Of a stretch of DNA of 64,000 nt, positions 35,322 to 44,517 are shown piece by piece. The notes beneath the pieces were generated by a model that was not told the DNA's origin, did not search any database, and saw nothing but the letters and a program-made list of their open reading frames with translations. Each line of letters begins with the position of its first letter. The stretch's first letter is position 1. Made by a program: the position numbers and the translations under genes. The stretch comes from Bin87 sp963668585 (GTDB lineage: Bacteria > Chloroflexota > Dehalococcoidia > Lucifugimonadales > UBA3495): assembly GCA_963668585.1 (NCBI GenBank), contig OY764869.1, positions 1,054,001 through 1,118,000 on the forward strand, read 5' to 3'.

Positions 35322-36173
35322 ATGACGAGTTTTACCGACAGATTGCTGGCGGCCAGCCACGCGACACGCAGCCTCGTCTGTGTCGGGTTGGACGTGAACC
35401 CGGCCGCGATGCCGGTGTCGGACCCGGCGGAGTTCAACCGCGCCATCGTGGACGCCACCGCCGACCTGGTGTGCGCCTACAAGCCCAACTTCGCGTTCTA
35501 CGAGGCGCTGGGGATGCCCGGGTTGCGGGCGCTGGAAACCACGGTCGCCCACATCCGAAACGTCGCGCCGGACTGCATCATCATCGCCGACGCCAAGCGG
35601 GGCGACATCGGCAACACGGTGGAGGCATACGCAACTGCGCTGTTCGACGTGTGGGGATTCGACGCCGTCACGGTGAATCCCTGGGGCGGCATGGACACCA
35701 TAGAACCCTGGCTGGGCCGGCCCGATCGCGGGATTTTCGCCTGGTGCCGGGGATCCAATCCGGGCGCGGCCGACCTGCAGGATCTCACGGTCGTGGACGA
35801 CGGGGGAGACGCGCAACCCGTGTACATGCGCCTCGCGCGACAACTCGCCGACCTGCCCCGTCAGGGCAACCTCGGCCTGGTGGTCGGGGCCACCGCTCCG
35901 GAGCAACTGGCTGACGTGCGCCGGGCCTGTCCCGATATGCCCATCTTGATCCCCGGCGTCGGCGCGCAGGGCGGCGACCTGGAAGCCAGCGTGCGCCACG
36001 GCGTCGATGCCGCCGGCCGGCTGGCGATCATCAACTCCGGCCGCGGCATCATCTACGCATCGACGGGCAGCGACTTCGCCGATGCGGCGCGCAGCGCGGC
36101 CAGCCAACTCAGGGATGCCATCAACGCGACCCTGGACGGCATGGGACTGGGCTGGCCACAGGCGGCGAAATGA
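35322..36173 (+). CDS. pyrF: Orotidine 5'-phosphate decarboxylase (long type)
   Basis: A 283-residue OMP decarboxylase of the longer PyrF subgroup. LVCVGLDVNPAAMP, VCAYKPNFAFYEALG, IIIADAKRGDIGNTVEAYA with the Asp-Lys-Asp core, DAVTVNPWGGMDTIEPW and ILIPGVGAQGGDLEASVRHG for phosphate binding are all present. It makes UMP in pyrimidine synthesis. An ATGA overlap couples it to the DUF951 gene. Confidence 0.93.
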   Translation: MTSFTDRLLAASHATRSLVCVGLDVNPAAMPVSDPAEFNRAIVDATADLVCAYKPNFAFYEALGMPGLRALETTVAHIRNVAPDCIIIADAKRGDIGNTVEAYATALFDVWGFDAVTVNPWGGMDTIEPWLGRPDRGIFAWCRGSNPGAADLQDLTVVDDGGDAQPVYMRLARQLADLPRQGNLGLVVGATAPEQLADVRRACPDMPILIPGVGAQGGDLEASVRHGVDAAGRLAIINSGRGIIYASTGSDFADAARSAASQLRDAINATLDGMGLGWPQAAK

Positions 36174-36418
36174 CCGGCCAGCCGAAAGTCTCCGACCTCA
36201 AGCCGGGCGACATCATCCGCCTGAAGAAAGCGCACCCGTGCGGCGGTTTTCACTGGCTGGTGAACCGGGTCGGCGGCGACATAGGCCTGCTCTGCCAGAC
36301 CTGTGGCCGCCACGTCATGACGCCGCGTTTCAGGATTGAACGCCGCATCCGCGAGATTGTGCGGCCCGAATCCACCCCGGAAGGCGACGGGAGCGGTCAG
36401 GGCGGGCCGGCCCGTTGA
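36170..36418 (+). CDS. DUF951 domain-containing protein
   Basis: An 82-residue protein with the DUF951 pattern: KPGDIIRLKKAHPCGGFHW, GGDIGLLCQTCGRHVMTPRF. The three cysteines suggest a small metal-binding or nucleic-acid-associated domain. The tail is glycine- and proline-rich. It overlaps pyrF at its start and the MFS gene at its stop, making a three-gene coupled operon. Function unknown. Confidence 0.8.
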   Translation: MTGQPKVSDLKPGDIIRLKKAHPCGGFHWLVNRVGGDIGLLCQTCGRHVMTPRFRIERRIREIVRPESTPEGDGSGQGGPAR

Positions 36419-37677
36419 CGGGCGGCGTACGGGAGGCGTTGGGGAACCGCTATCGGGGCGTGTCGGTCCTGTGCGTCGTGGTGGCCCTGAACAGTTTTGG
36501 GATGGGCGCAATCGCCCCCGTGCTGCCGCTGTTCCTCAAGCAGGAGTACGGCGTAACGGCGGCCGAGGTTGGGATCACCGTTGGGCTGTTCGGCTTCGGG
36601 CGACTGGTCACCAGCATCCCGGCCGGATACCTTGCGCAGCGCTACGGACGCAAGCGGGTGCTGGGCATGGGCGCGGCCATCAACGTGGTCGGCGCGGCGA
36701 TGGTTTCGGTGTCCTTCAGCTACGTTTGGCTGACGGGATGGCGGTTCGTGTCGGGGTTCGGCGGCAGCATTTTCCTCACGGTCGCCACCATCTACCTGCG
36801 GGACGAAGCGACGCCGGAAACGCGGGGACGGTTGCTGAGCCTGCAGGAGTTGAGCATCCTGGCGGGTCAGATACTGGGGCCGCTGATGGGCGGCTATCTC
36901 GCGAATTTCTTCGAATTGCGCACCCCGCTGTACGCGCAGGCGATCCTGATGGCGGTGTCGCTGGCGGTAATCGGACTGGCCCTGCCCGAATCGCGCTGGC
37001 GGGAAGAAGCGGCGCGTCGGGCCGCAGCCCCGCCATCCGGACGGACACGCGGCGAGCCCGAGGGGCAACCGCCCCCGGAACGGCAGCGCGGCGCGATGTG
37101 GCGGCTGATGTTGAGCCCGGCATTCATCTTCGTGGGCCTGTTCGCGCTGATGATCGTGGCAAACCGGCAGGGAGCGCGGTTGAGCGTGATGCCGCTGTTC
37201 GGAGGCGAAAAGGGCTTCGAGCCGGATGCCCTGGGCTTGTGGATCAGCATCACGCACTTTCCCCAGTTTTTCACCACGCTGGCGTCCGGCTATCTCTCGG
37301 ACCGCTTCGGCCGCAAGTCGCCCATCATCCCGGCCGTTGCGCTCATGTGCCTTGGCATCGCCACCTTCGTCTGGGCCGGCAACCTGTGGCAACTGCTGCT
37401 GTCCGGCGTGCTGCTGGGACTCGGCGAAGGGTTGGGCAGCCCGGCCGGCACCGTGTTCTTCGCGGACATCGCCCCGCCGGGCATGGAGGGCGTTACCATC
37501 GGGCTGCTGCGAACCTTCGGCGGCGTGGGCACCATGGTCGGCGCGCTGGCCCTGGGCGCCATCGCCGACTTCGCCGGCTTTGCCTGGGCGCTCTGGATTG
37601 ACGGCATCATCCTGGCGGCAGCCGGGATCGGCCTGATGCTCTTCGTCAGAGAAACCTACCGCCGCCGCCGCGCATGA
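36415..37677 (+). CDS. MFS transporter
   Basis: A 420-residue 12-helix major facilitator. The loop between helices 2 and 3 is GYLAQRYGRKRVLGMG and its echo between helices 8 and 9 is GYLSDRFGRKSPIIP, the classic MFS signature. A basic cytoplasmic loop lies near residues 195-225. TTG start at 36415 overlaps the DUF951 stop (TTGA), so translation is coupled. Substrate unknown. Confidence 0.85.
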   Translation: MTGGVREALGNRYRGVSVLCVVVALNSFGMGAIAPVLPLFLKQEYGVTAAEVGITVGLFGFGRLVTSIPAGYLAQRYGRKRVLGMGAAINVVGAAMVSVSFSYVWLTGWRFVSGFGGSIFLTVATIYLRDEATPETRGRLLSLQELSILAGQILGPLMGGYLANFFELRTPLYAQAILMAVSLAVIGLALPESRWREEAARRAAAPPSGRTRGEPEGQPPPERQRGAMWRLMLSPAFIFVGLFALMIVANRQGARLSVMPLFGGEKGFEPDALGLWISITHFPQFFTTLASGYLSDRFGRKSPIIPAVALMCLGIATFVWAGNLWQLLLSGVLLGLGEGLGSPAGTVFFADIAPPGMEGVTIGLLRTFGGVGTMVGALALGAIADFAGFAWALWIDGIILAAAGIGLMLFVRETYRRRRA

Positions 37678-37684
37678 CCGCCGC

Positions 37685-39010
37685 CTAAAATTCCGGCTGC
37701 TCCAGGTTCGTCGGCTGATCCAGGCGCACCTTGAACAGGAAAACGCCGCCAATGATGAACAGGAGGGCGCTGGCGCCCAGCAACGCGGTGTAGCCGTAGC
37801 CGGGGCCGAACCAGACCGCCACCAGGTCGGGCAGCGGGCCAATGGCTTTGGCCCCCGCCGCGCCGAAAAGCGTGCCCAGGTTCACGATGCCCATGTGCTG
37901 CGCTTCCCGCCCGGCCGCGCCCAGGTCGTTGGCCATGGCCCAATGAGTCGTGAGGATCACTCCCACCGCGCCGCCGATCACGCTGGCCACGACGATGGAC
38001 AGCATGTACGACCCCACCCACATCATGGCGACGGTGGCGGCCACCGCCACCACCACCCCAACGGCCAGCACCGGCTTGCGACCGACCCGGTCGGACAGCC
38101 ACCCCGACGGATACGTGGTGAGCACCAGCGCGCTGCCAATGCCGATGATTGCGATCCCCAACGCCTGCGCAGGATTGTCCACCTGCACCTTGTCGCGCAG
38201 GAAAAACAGCCCATACGTGGTGAATATAACCACCGCCGCCATGATCGCTCCACGCGATATCACGAACCACACCAGGTCCGGATGGAGACGGGCCATGCTG
38301 GCGGATTCGGGGTAGGGCATGGCGGCCCGCTGAAACGCGCTGGCTGCGGCCCCTCCGGTCTGCCGCATCCGGCTCAGTATTGTCGACGAACTCACGCCCG
38401 AGGTCAGCATGATGGTTCCGGCCAGCAGCCCCAGGGTGGCCCAGAGCCAGATCATGCCGTCGGGCCGGTCATACCGGCTGACCATCAGGGCGGCCAGGCA
38501 CAGCAGGCCCGCGCCTCCCAGGGCTTCCAGCAGGGTCTTTATGGACGCGGCCACGCCCATCCGGTTGGCCGGCACCAGTTCCCGGATGCTGGCGAGATAC
38601 GGCGAATATCCAATGCCGGAATTGATCTGGATGAACATCCAGATGACCAACAGGCTCACATAGTTCAACTGCAACGCCAGGCCGGCCAGCCCCACCGGTA
38701 TGCACAGGCAGGTCCACATCATGTAGGGCAGCCGACGGCCCAGCCGGGAGCGCGTGCGGTCGCTGGCCCAGCCCACCGGCACCTGCACCAGCGCGGTAGC
38801 CAACAGTCCGGCCAGGCCCACGATCCCCAGCAGCGTGTTCTTGGCGGCGTGCGGCGCGACTTCCAGCACCAGTATCGGCAGCACCGCCGTGTCCATGGCC
38901 AATATGAAACCGGCCAGCCCAAAACTGTAGGCGTTCAGGGATATCAGGGAGCGTTTGCCCCATGTCTGCGCCGCCATCGCGGACGAATGCACTGTGGTTG
39001 TAGCGTTCAT
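37685..39010 (-). CDS. MFS transporter (sugar:cation symporter-like)
   Basis: A 441-residue 12-helix transporter. GWASDRTRSRLGRRLPYMMW after helix 2 and GWLSDRVGRKPVLAVG in the second half are MFS loops; the former resembles GPH/MFS_2-like sugar-cation symporters. The ATG at 39010 is chosen over a longer frame. Convergent with the preceding MFS gene (7-base gap) and divergent from the corrinoid-binding gene. Substrate unknown. Confidence 0.82.
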   Translation of the reverse strand: MNATTTVHSSAMAAQTWGKRSLISLNAYSFGLAGFILAMDTAVLPILVLEVAPHAAKNTLLGIVGLAGLLATALVQVPVGWASDRTRSRLGRRLPYMMWTCLCIPVGLAGLALQLNYVSLLVIWMFIQINSGIGYSPYLASIRELVPANRMGVAASIKTLLEALGGAGLLCLAALMVSRYDRPDGMIWLWATLGLLAGTIMLTSGVSSSTILSRMRQTGGAAASAFQRAAMPYPESASMARLHPDLVWFVISRGAIMAAVVIFTTYGLFFLRDKVQVDNPAQALGIAIIGIGSALVLTTYPSGWLSDRVGRKPVLAVGVVVAVAATVAMMWVGSYMLSIVVASVIGGAVGVILTTHWAMANDLGAAGREAQHMGIVNLGTLFGAAGAKAIGPLPDLVAVWFGPGYGYTALLGASALLFIIGGVFLFKVRLDQPTNLEQPEF

Positions 39011-39117
39011 AGTGGCCGTTATGAACCCAACAAAAGAGAAAGAGAAAGTTATGCGCAGAGTATATGCTACAATCCGGCCAAACACTATGCATTTTTGCCA
39101 TCAGGGGGCGAATCAAC

Positions 39118-40131
39118 GTGCGCATTTGCTCATTGCTGCCCAGCGGCACGGAGATCCTCTTCGCCCTCGGCTTGGGTGAGCAGGTCATCGGCATCACCGA
39201 CCTCTGCGATTACCCGCCCGAAGCGGCCGGAATCCGCGTGGTATGCCGCAGCCGCATCGACCCGTCGGTGATGTCCAGCGAAGAGGTGGAAGCGGAGATG
39301 AGCCGCATCCTGTCGTCCGGCGAAAGCCCGTATGACCTGGACGTGGACTGGCTGCGCCAGGTTGCCCCCGACGCCGTCCTGACCCAGGACCTGTGCTACT
39401 ACTGCGAGGTTGACGCCGACACGGTACACCGCGCCGTGGAGCCGATACCGATACCGCCCCATGTGCTGAATCTGAACCCCAGGACGCTGGACGAGATACT
39501 CGACAGCTTTGTGGAAGTCGGCCAGGAGTGCGGGGCGACCCGGCAGGCGGCCGCGTTGGTGGACGGATTGAAGCGGCGGATAGCCGTGGTGACGGAAAAG
39601 GTCGCCGGAGCCTCATACCGCCCTGCCGTCTTCTCGCTGGAGGGCGTGAATCCCCTGGTGATCGGCGGACACTGGGTGACCGATCTGGTGGCCCGGGCCG
39701 GCGGGATACTGCCGGAGCGGTTCGCGCCCGGATGCGCGGCCGAGCGCATCGAGTGGAGCGAGGTGGTGGCGGCCGCGCCGGAGAAACTGTACATCGATCT
39801 CTGCTCATCGGACCTGGCGCGCAGCCGGCGCGAGATTCCCTGGCTGGCGGCGCAGGACGGATGGGACACCCTGCCGGCCGTGCGGTCCGGAGAGGTTTAT
39901 CTGATCGACCACAGCACCCTCAGCAGGCCAAGCCCCCGCGTGGTGGATGGCCTGGAATTGCTGGCGCAGTTGACCCATCCCACGCTGTTCTCCGGCCACA
40001 TCCCGCCGGATACGGCGTTGAAACTGGATGTGGCAACAGCGCAAAACCTGCCGCCCGAACAAATCGGAGGAGCCTTCCAGCCATGGCCGGCAGTGAGCAG
40101 CCCCATAGCCTCAGCAGCAACCCGCCCCTAA
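39118..40131 (+). CDS. Cobalamin-binding protein (BtuF-like, without signal peptide)
   Basis: A 337-residue protein with the periplasmic-binding fold of BtuF/FhuD proteins. RICSLLPSGTEILFALGLGE and VIGITDLCDYPPEA open the fold; PAVFSLEGVNPLVIGGHWV and LPAVRSGEVYLIDHSTLSRP mark the second lobe. A GTG start at 39118 directly precedes the fold and leaves no export signal or lipobox, so it is probably cytoplasmic and binds a corrinoid there. No transporter genes adjoin it. Confidence 0.75.
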   Translation: MRICSLLPSGTEILFALGLGEQVIGITDLCDYPPEAAGIRVVCRSRIDPSVMSSEEVEAEMSRILSSGESPYDLDVDWLRQVAPDAVLTQDLCYYCEVDADTVHRAVEPIPIPPHVLNLNPRTLDEILDSFVEVGQECGATRQAAALVDGLKRRIAVVTEKVAGASYRPAVFSLEGVNPLVIGGHWVTDLVARAGGILPERFAPGCAAERIEWSEVVAAAPEKLYIDLCSSDLARSRREIPWLAAQDGWDTLPAVRSGEVYLIDHSTLSRPSPRVVDGLELLAQLTHPTLFSGHIPPDTALKLDVATAQNLPPEQIGGAFQPWPAVSSPIASAATRP

Positions 40132-40433
40132 CCATCCAACACCACCCGCCCCGCGCCCGCTCATGGTGAGCCTGCCGAACCACCCCCGCCCTGGCGTGAC
40201 CCACGCCCTCCGCTCATGGTGAGCCTGCCGAACCAAACCGCAACGCCAAGCAAAGATCAAAAACAAAAAAATCGCGTTCATCCTGTTCATCCTGTTTATC
40301 CCTGTAAAAATAAACCCCGCCCATCCCGTCCATCCCTGAAAAAAACAAACCCCCGGCACAAAAAGGCAAGTGTCTGGCAATCGTGATACTGGCCGGGTAT
40401 AATCATCGCCAAATTATCGGGGGTAATCGCGCA
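40132..40433. other. Gene-free stretch with three repeat copies
   Basis: Two direct copies of GCTCATGGTGAGCCTGCCGA (40159-40182 and 40211-40235) and an inverted copy of the TTTACAGGGATGAACAGGAT repeat (40275-40310). A TATAAT at 40398-40403 is the probable -10 of the flavin reductase gene. Nothing else seen. Confidence 0.6.
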
Positions 40434-40919
40434 GTGGTTAATCAAGATGACTTTCGGCAGGCAATGTCAAAGTTCGCAACCGGGGTTACGGTAATTACCA
40501 CACTGGACCCGGAGGGGAATCCCCACGCCATGACGGCGAACGCGTTCACTTCGGTGTGCCTGGACCCTCCGACCCTGTTGGTATGCGTCGCCCATAACAC
40601 CATCACCTACGGGTACGTGGAAGAGCAGAAGCGCATCGGCGTCAACGTGCTCCGCGAAGAACAGGAAGAGTTGGGGCGTTACTTCGCCCGGAGGCCCGAG
40701 CAGCGGGAAGGCAACCCTGAATATTCCTACTCCGCGGGAGAGCACAACGTGCCTGAACTCAACGGCTCAATGGTGTTCTTCAACTGCGACATTGTGGGTT
40801 CTCACGTCTATGGCGACCACACCATCTACGTGGGCGAAGTCAAGCAGATGAACCGCACCGACGAAGACGCCAACCCGCTGATGTTCTACGACAGCCACTG
40901 GTACCATCCGGCGCACTAG
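40434..40919 (+). CDS. Flavin reductase family protein
   Basis: A 161-residue split-barrel flavin reductase. MSKFATGVTVITTLDPEGNP, HAMTANAFTSVCLDPPTLLV and HTIYVGEVKQMNRTDEDANP with the C-terminal FYDSHWYHP are typical of the NADH:FMN reductases that serve two-component monooxygenases. GTG at 40434 follows a GGGGG stretch; a GTG at 40383 is an alternative. It could supply reduced flavin to the flavoprotein of 5109-6287 or the LLM enzyme, by inference only. Confidence 0.85.
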   Translation: MVNQDDFRQAMSKFATGVTVITTLDPEGNPHAMTANAFTSVCLDPPTLLVCVAHNTITYGYVEEQKRIGVNVLREEQEELGRYFARRPEQREGNPEYSYSAGEHNVPELNGSMVFFNCDIVGSHVYGDHTIYVGEVKQMNRTDEDANPLMFYDSHWYHPAH

Positions 40920-41103
40920 CAACAACCTTCGCGGCGCAATTTGCCGTGGCGGGCCGTCCACCGCCCCGTTTCCAAAGCGGGGCCGGTTGCCAGCGATGCC
41001 GGCCTCTGGCACAATGATGGTCTTGCAGATCCGAAAATCGCGTCAACCCGCGCCCCTCGCGTGCTTTGCGGGTTGATTTCGCAACCAACGGAGGTATCAT
41101 CCG

Positions 41104-42393
41104 GTGGCTTTTATCAAAGGTTTGAAATGTAGGGAGTGTGGTCGGGAGTATCCGGGAGACCCGTTGAATGTCTGCGATTTCTGTTTCGGGCCCCTGGAGG
41201 TCATCTACGACTACGCGACCATATCCGAGGTGATCACACACCAACGGATTGCCGACGGCCCGCTGAGCATCTGGCGCTACCATGACCTGCTGCCCGCTTC
41301 CGCCGACGATCCGGTGGACATCATGTCGGGATACACGCCCTTGATGAAGGCCAGGAACCTGGGCAAGCGCCTCGGTCTCAACAACCTGTACATCAAGAAC
41401 GACAGCGTCAACCCCTCGTTCTCCTTCAAGGACCGCGTTGTGTCCGTGGCGGCGACCAAGGCCGTCGAGTTCGGTTATGAGACCCTGGCCTGCGCCAGCA
41501 CCGGAAACCTGGCGTGCAGTGTGGCTGCCCACGCGGCCCGGGCCGGCGTGGATGCCGTGGTTTTCATCCCCGCCGACCTGGAACGCGGCAAGGTCATTGG
41601 CGCGGCGGTGTACAACCCCACCCTGGTGGCCGTCGAAGGCACCTACGACGAGGTCAACCGCCTGTGCAGCGAGGTCAGCGACAACTACCACTGGGCCTTC
41701 GTCAACATCAACATGCGCCCCTACTACGCCGAGGGCAGCAAGACCCTGGGCTATGAGGTGGCGGAGCAGTTGGGCTGGCGCGTCCCCGACCATGTGGTGG
41801 TTCCGTCGGCGTCCGGCGCCATGTTCACCAAGATCTGGAAGGGCTTCAACGAACTGGCCTGCCTCGGACTGCTGGACGGTGTCGAGCCCATGCCCTTCGG
41901 CGCGGACCAGAACACCGTGCATCATCCGGCGGTCACGACGCGGATGCACATGGCGCAGGCCGCCGGGTGCAGCCCCATCGTTACGGCCTGGGAGAACCAC
42001 CGGAACCAGATCCGCCCGGTGCGTCCCGACAGCATCGCCAAGTCCCTCGCCATCGGCAACCCCGCCGACGGCATCTACGGCCTGCGCGTCATTCGGGAGT
42101 CCGGCGGCAGCGGTTACGCCGTCCCGGAGAATCAGGTGGTCGAGGGAATCAAACTGCTGGCCCAAACCGAAGGCATATTCACCGAAACCGCCGGCGGCGT
42201 CACGATCTCCACGCTGAAATACTTGGCCGAAACCGGAGCCATCGGAGCCGACGAACTGACCGTGGCCTACGTCACCGGCAACGGCCTGAAGACCCAGGAA
42301 GCGGTTGAGGAAGTGGTGAACCCCCTGTTCATCAAGCCCATGATGGGCTCGTTCGAAACCGCCCTCGAAAACAGGGTCGCGGCCGGGGTTTAG
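41104..42393 (+). CDS. Threonine synthase-like PLP enzyme
   Basis: A 429-residue fold-type II PLP protein. An N-terminal zinc-ribbon-like part has CRECGREYPG and NVCDFCFGPLEV; the PLP lysine is in SVNPSFSFKDRVVSVAA near residue 109, the phosphate loop is ASTGNLACSVAAHAA, and ETAGGVTISTLKYLAETGAI near the C-terminus is as in threonine synthase. The expected substrate is O-phosphohomoserine. It is followed 6 bases later by a NIL-domain gene and then a MoaD/ThiS gene, which is unusual for threonine synthesis and raises the possibility of a sulfur-using reaction. Confidence 0.82.
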   Translation: MAFIKGLKCRECGREYPGDPLNVCDFCFGPLEVIYDYATISEVITHQRIADGPLSIWRYHDLLPASADDPVDIMSGYTPLMKARNLGKRLGLNNLYIKNDSVNPSFSFKDRVVSVAATKAVEFGYETLACASTGNLACSVAAHAARAGVDAVVFIPADLERGKVIGAAVYNPTLVAVEGTYDEVNRLCSEVSDNYHWAFVNINMRPYYAEGSKTLGYEVAEQLGWRVPDHVVVPSASGAMFTKIWKGFNELACLGLLDGVEPMPFGADQNTVHHPAVTTRMHMAQAAGCSPIVTAWENHRNQIRPVRPDSIAKSLAIGNPADGIYGLRVIRESGGSGYAVPENQVVEGIKLLAQTEGIFTETAGGVTISTLKYLAETGAIGADELTVAYVTGNGLKTQEAVEEVVNPLFIKPMMGSFETALENRVAAGV

Positions 42394-42399
42394 GACACA

Positions 42400-42642
42400 A
42401 TGGCGAAGCAGCGAGTCCGGTTCACCTTCTCGGCTGACATGGTGCGCGAACCGGTAATCTACCGGTTGGGCCGCGATTTCGAGTTGGTGACCAACATACG
42501 GCGGGCCGACGTGCGCGCCGATATGGGCTGGGTGATACTGGAACTTGACGGCGCGGAAGACGAGATTCAGCGCGGCCTCACGTGGGTCGCCGACACGGGC
42601 GTCCGGGTTGACCCCATCGCCGGAGACGTAATTGAAGGCTGA
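42400..42642 (+). CDS. NIL domain protein
   Basis: An 80-residue NIL domain: VRFTFSADMVREPVIYRLGR, DFELVTNIRRADVRADMGWV, LELDGAEDEIQRGLTWVADT. Alone, without an ABC transporter, NIL proteins occur beside homocysteine and methionine synthesis genes in anaerobes, where they are needed for sulfur incorporation. Here it sits between the threonine-synthase-like gene and a sulfur-carrier gene. Confidence 0.8.
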   Translation: MAKQRVRFTFSADMVREPVIYRLGRDFELVTNIRRADVRADMGWVILELDGAEDEIQRGLTWVADTGVRVDPIAGDVIEG

Positions 42643-42697
42643 CCCCGGCGACTTCTGACGCCCTGGGGCTTGCAGAACAACAGGAGGAGAATCCCCA

Positions 42698-42973
42698 ATG
42701 GGCGTTATGGTACGTATCCCCACACCGCTGCGACGCATGACCGGCGGCGCCGACAAGGTGGAACTTGAGGTCAACGACCTCTCCCAGATGATCGACAAGC
42801 TTGAGTCCGACTACCCTGGGTTCAAGGAGCGGTTGCTGGACGAAGAGGGCGAACTGCGCTACTTCGTGAACATCTACGTCAACGGCGAGGACATCCGCTT
42901 CGACCAGGGCTTGAAGACCTCAATCAAGTCGGGCGACGAAATCAGCATCGTACCGGCCGTTGCCGGCGGCTAA
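42698..42973 (+). CDS. MoaD/ThiS family ubiquitin-like sulfur carrier
   Basis: A 91-residue beta-grasp protein ending in VPAVAGG; the terminal Gly-Gly is the site that is adenylated and thiocarboxylated in MoaD, ThiS and CysO. VELEVNDLSQMIDKLESDYP and IYVNGEDIRFDQGLKTSIKS fit the fold. A perfect AGGAGG lies before the ATG. No E1-like activator or JAMM protease gene adjoins it. Probably carries sulfide to the neighbouring PLP enzyme. Confidence 0.85.
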   Translation: MGVMVRIPTPLRRMTGGADKVELEVNDLSQMIDKLESDYPGFKERLLDEEGELRYFVNIYVNGEDIRFDQGLKTSIKSGDEISIVPAVAGG

Positions 42974-43024
42974 ACGCCCCCAACCACCGCGAGCGCCGGG
43001 AACCGGCGCCAACAGCAAAGCACG

Positions 43025-43051
43025 CAGGGGCGGGTTTCAAACCCGCCCCCG
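43025..43051. repeat. Palindromic intergenic repeat
   Basis: CAGGGGCGGGTTTCAAACCC followed by GCCCCCG, in the 135-base gap between convergent genes. Confidence 0.6.
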
Positions 43052-43108
43052 TCATTTTCCGTCAGACCATCTTGTCATGCGCAGGATCCCGCGTTTGACC
43101 CTGCGCAA

Positions 43109-44104
43109 TCAGCCGGCCGACACCGCCATCGCCCCAACGGCGACCGTGGGAAGTTCAACGGGCAATCGTTGCCAGGTGACGCCCCGGTCCGCGCTGCTGA
43201 ACAGTCCGCCGCCGTCGGTGCCCGCGTACACCCGGCCCGGATCCTCAGGGTCCCAGTCGAAGGCAACCACCATGTCCTCCGGATTTTCGCCCGCGCCCAG
43301 GCCGTCCACCAGCGTCCACGAAGCGCCCGCGTCGGTGGAGCGGTAAAACTGCGGGTTGCCCCTCCGCGCGTTTTCGGACACCGTCACTAGCACCAGGTTG
43401 GCGTCGTCGGGCGCGGCGGCGATGTGCAGGGTGTAGCGGCGCTCCAGTCCGCTGTTGATCAGTTCCCAGTCGGCGCCGCCGTTGTCCGAACGGTAGGGCG
43501 CGCGCGCCGTGGCAACGTACACGCTGTCCGGCCGGTCGCTGCTGAGATGCACGCAGTGGATGTCGTCGTTCAGTCCGGGCAACTGCTGCCAACTGGCCCC
43601 GCCATCATCGGAGCGCACCATGCCGCCCACCTCGATGCCGGCGTAGAGTCGCCGGGGGTCGTTGGGAGCCGAGCGGAGGTCGCGCACGTGCGAGTCGCGG
43701 GTTGGCGAGTGGAACCCCCAGTCCGAAGATTCCGGCACGGCGCGGAATCCGGCGAATTCCGCCCAGGTGTCGCCGCCGTCCGACGAGCGGAACACCGTGG
43801 CCGGCTCGCTGCCAACGTACACGGCATCGGGTTCGCTGGGGTCGGCCAGCACGCTGTGCGCGTAGTCGGATGGATAGGTGTCCAGGCGGCTCCAGGTCGC
43901 ACCGCCGTCGTCGGTGCGGTACACGCCGGCTTCGTAGGCGGCCAGGTACGCGCGCCGCGGATTGAGCGGACTGGCCGTGAGCCTGGCGGCGGCATGAGCC
44001 AACTCAGTCACCGGCCCCAGTCGCCAGGTTTTCCCGCCATCGTCGCTCGCAACGGCGCAAACTCCATCGTGCATCCCGACGTAAATGGTCTTTGCATTGG
44101 ACAT
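43109..44104 (-). CDS. BNR/Asp-box beta-propeller protein (sialidase-like fold)
   Basis: A 331-residue propeller built of Asp-box repeats: SDDGGKTWRLG, TDDGGATWSRL, SSDGGDTWAEF, SDDGGASWQQL, SDNGGADWELI, STDAGASWTLV and SADRGVTWQRL. No catalytic sialidase triad or signal peptide is evident. Such proteins are often called WD40/YCF48- or sortilin-like. Probably a binding scaffold; ligand unknown. Confidence 0.8.
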   Translation of the reverse strand: MSNAKTIYVGMHDGVCAVASDDGGKTWRLGPVTELAHAAARLTASPLNPRRAYLAAYEAGVYRTDDGGATWSRLDTYPSDYAHSVLADPSEPDAVYVGSEPATVFRSSDGGDTWAEFAGFRAVPESSDWGFHSPTRDSHVRDLRSAPNDPRRLYAGIEVGGMVRSDDGGASWQQLPGLNDDIHCVHLSSDRPDSVYVATARAPYRSDNGGADWELINSGLERRYTLHIAAAPDDANLVLVTVSENARRGNPQFYRSTDAGASWTLVDGLGAGENPEDMVVAFDWDPEDPGRVYAGTDGGGLFSSADRGVTWQRLPVELPTVAVGAMAVSAG

Positions 44105-44517
44105 TGTTCTACTCCTTGCGACGAGAGGGGTGAGGTCCAGTCATGTTGCTGCGGTTGCATATTCCGAAAAACGGCAGCATTAGTCAACACGGCGGCACAC
44201 TCGTGCGTACCCGGTTTGGATAGTTGGTCAGCATCAGTATTTTCAAGACTCGCGGATTGGCCGGATGGGGGCGTTCGGGGCAGAGAAATCCCAATCCTGA
44301 TAATCCATGAATCCAGCCAATCCGGATTCTGACGGTTCGCTGCTCACCGCCCGCTCGTCCTGAGCGTGTCGAAGGACGAACGGACGGCCCAATGTGTCGT
44401 CAATAATCGGATGGCCCGGTATGCCCGCAACCCTGCGGATGACAACGCGGGTGCGCGGCCATATAATGCGCATACACTGGACAATCACGAAGGCACCACG
44501 ATTCAGGGAGGGCCAGC
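44105..44517. other. Gene-free stretch with repeat copies and a promoter
   Basis: Contains a GCTCGTCCTGAGCGTGTCGA repeat (44354-44384), a fragment of the MITE-like end (GTCAATAATCGGATGGCC, around 44398-44416) and the promoter listed separately. No open frame in it looks like a protein. Confidence 0.5.
44440..44467 (+). promoter_or_regulatory. Promoter of the VOC gene
   Basis: TGACAA (44440-44445) and TATAAT (44462-44467) with a 16-base spacer, 50 bases before the ATG at 44518. One of the few places here where both boxes are recognisable. Confidence 0.6.

Noticed and set aside
40840..42798. A 652-codon open frame on the minus strand
   Set aside because: Complement of the threonine-synthase-like operon; no recognisable domain.
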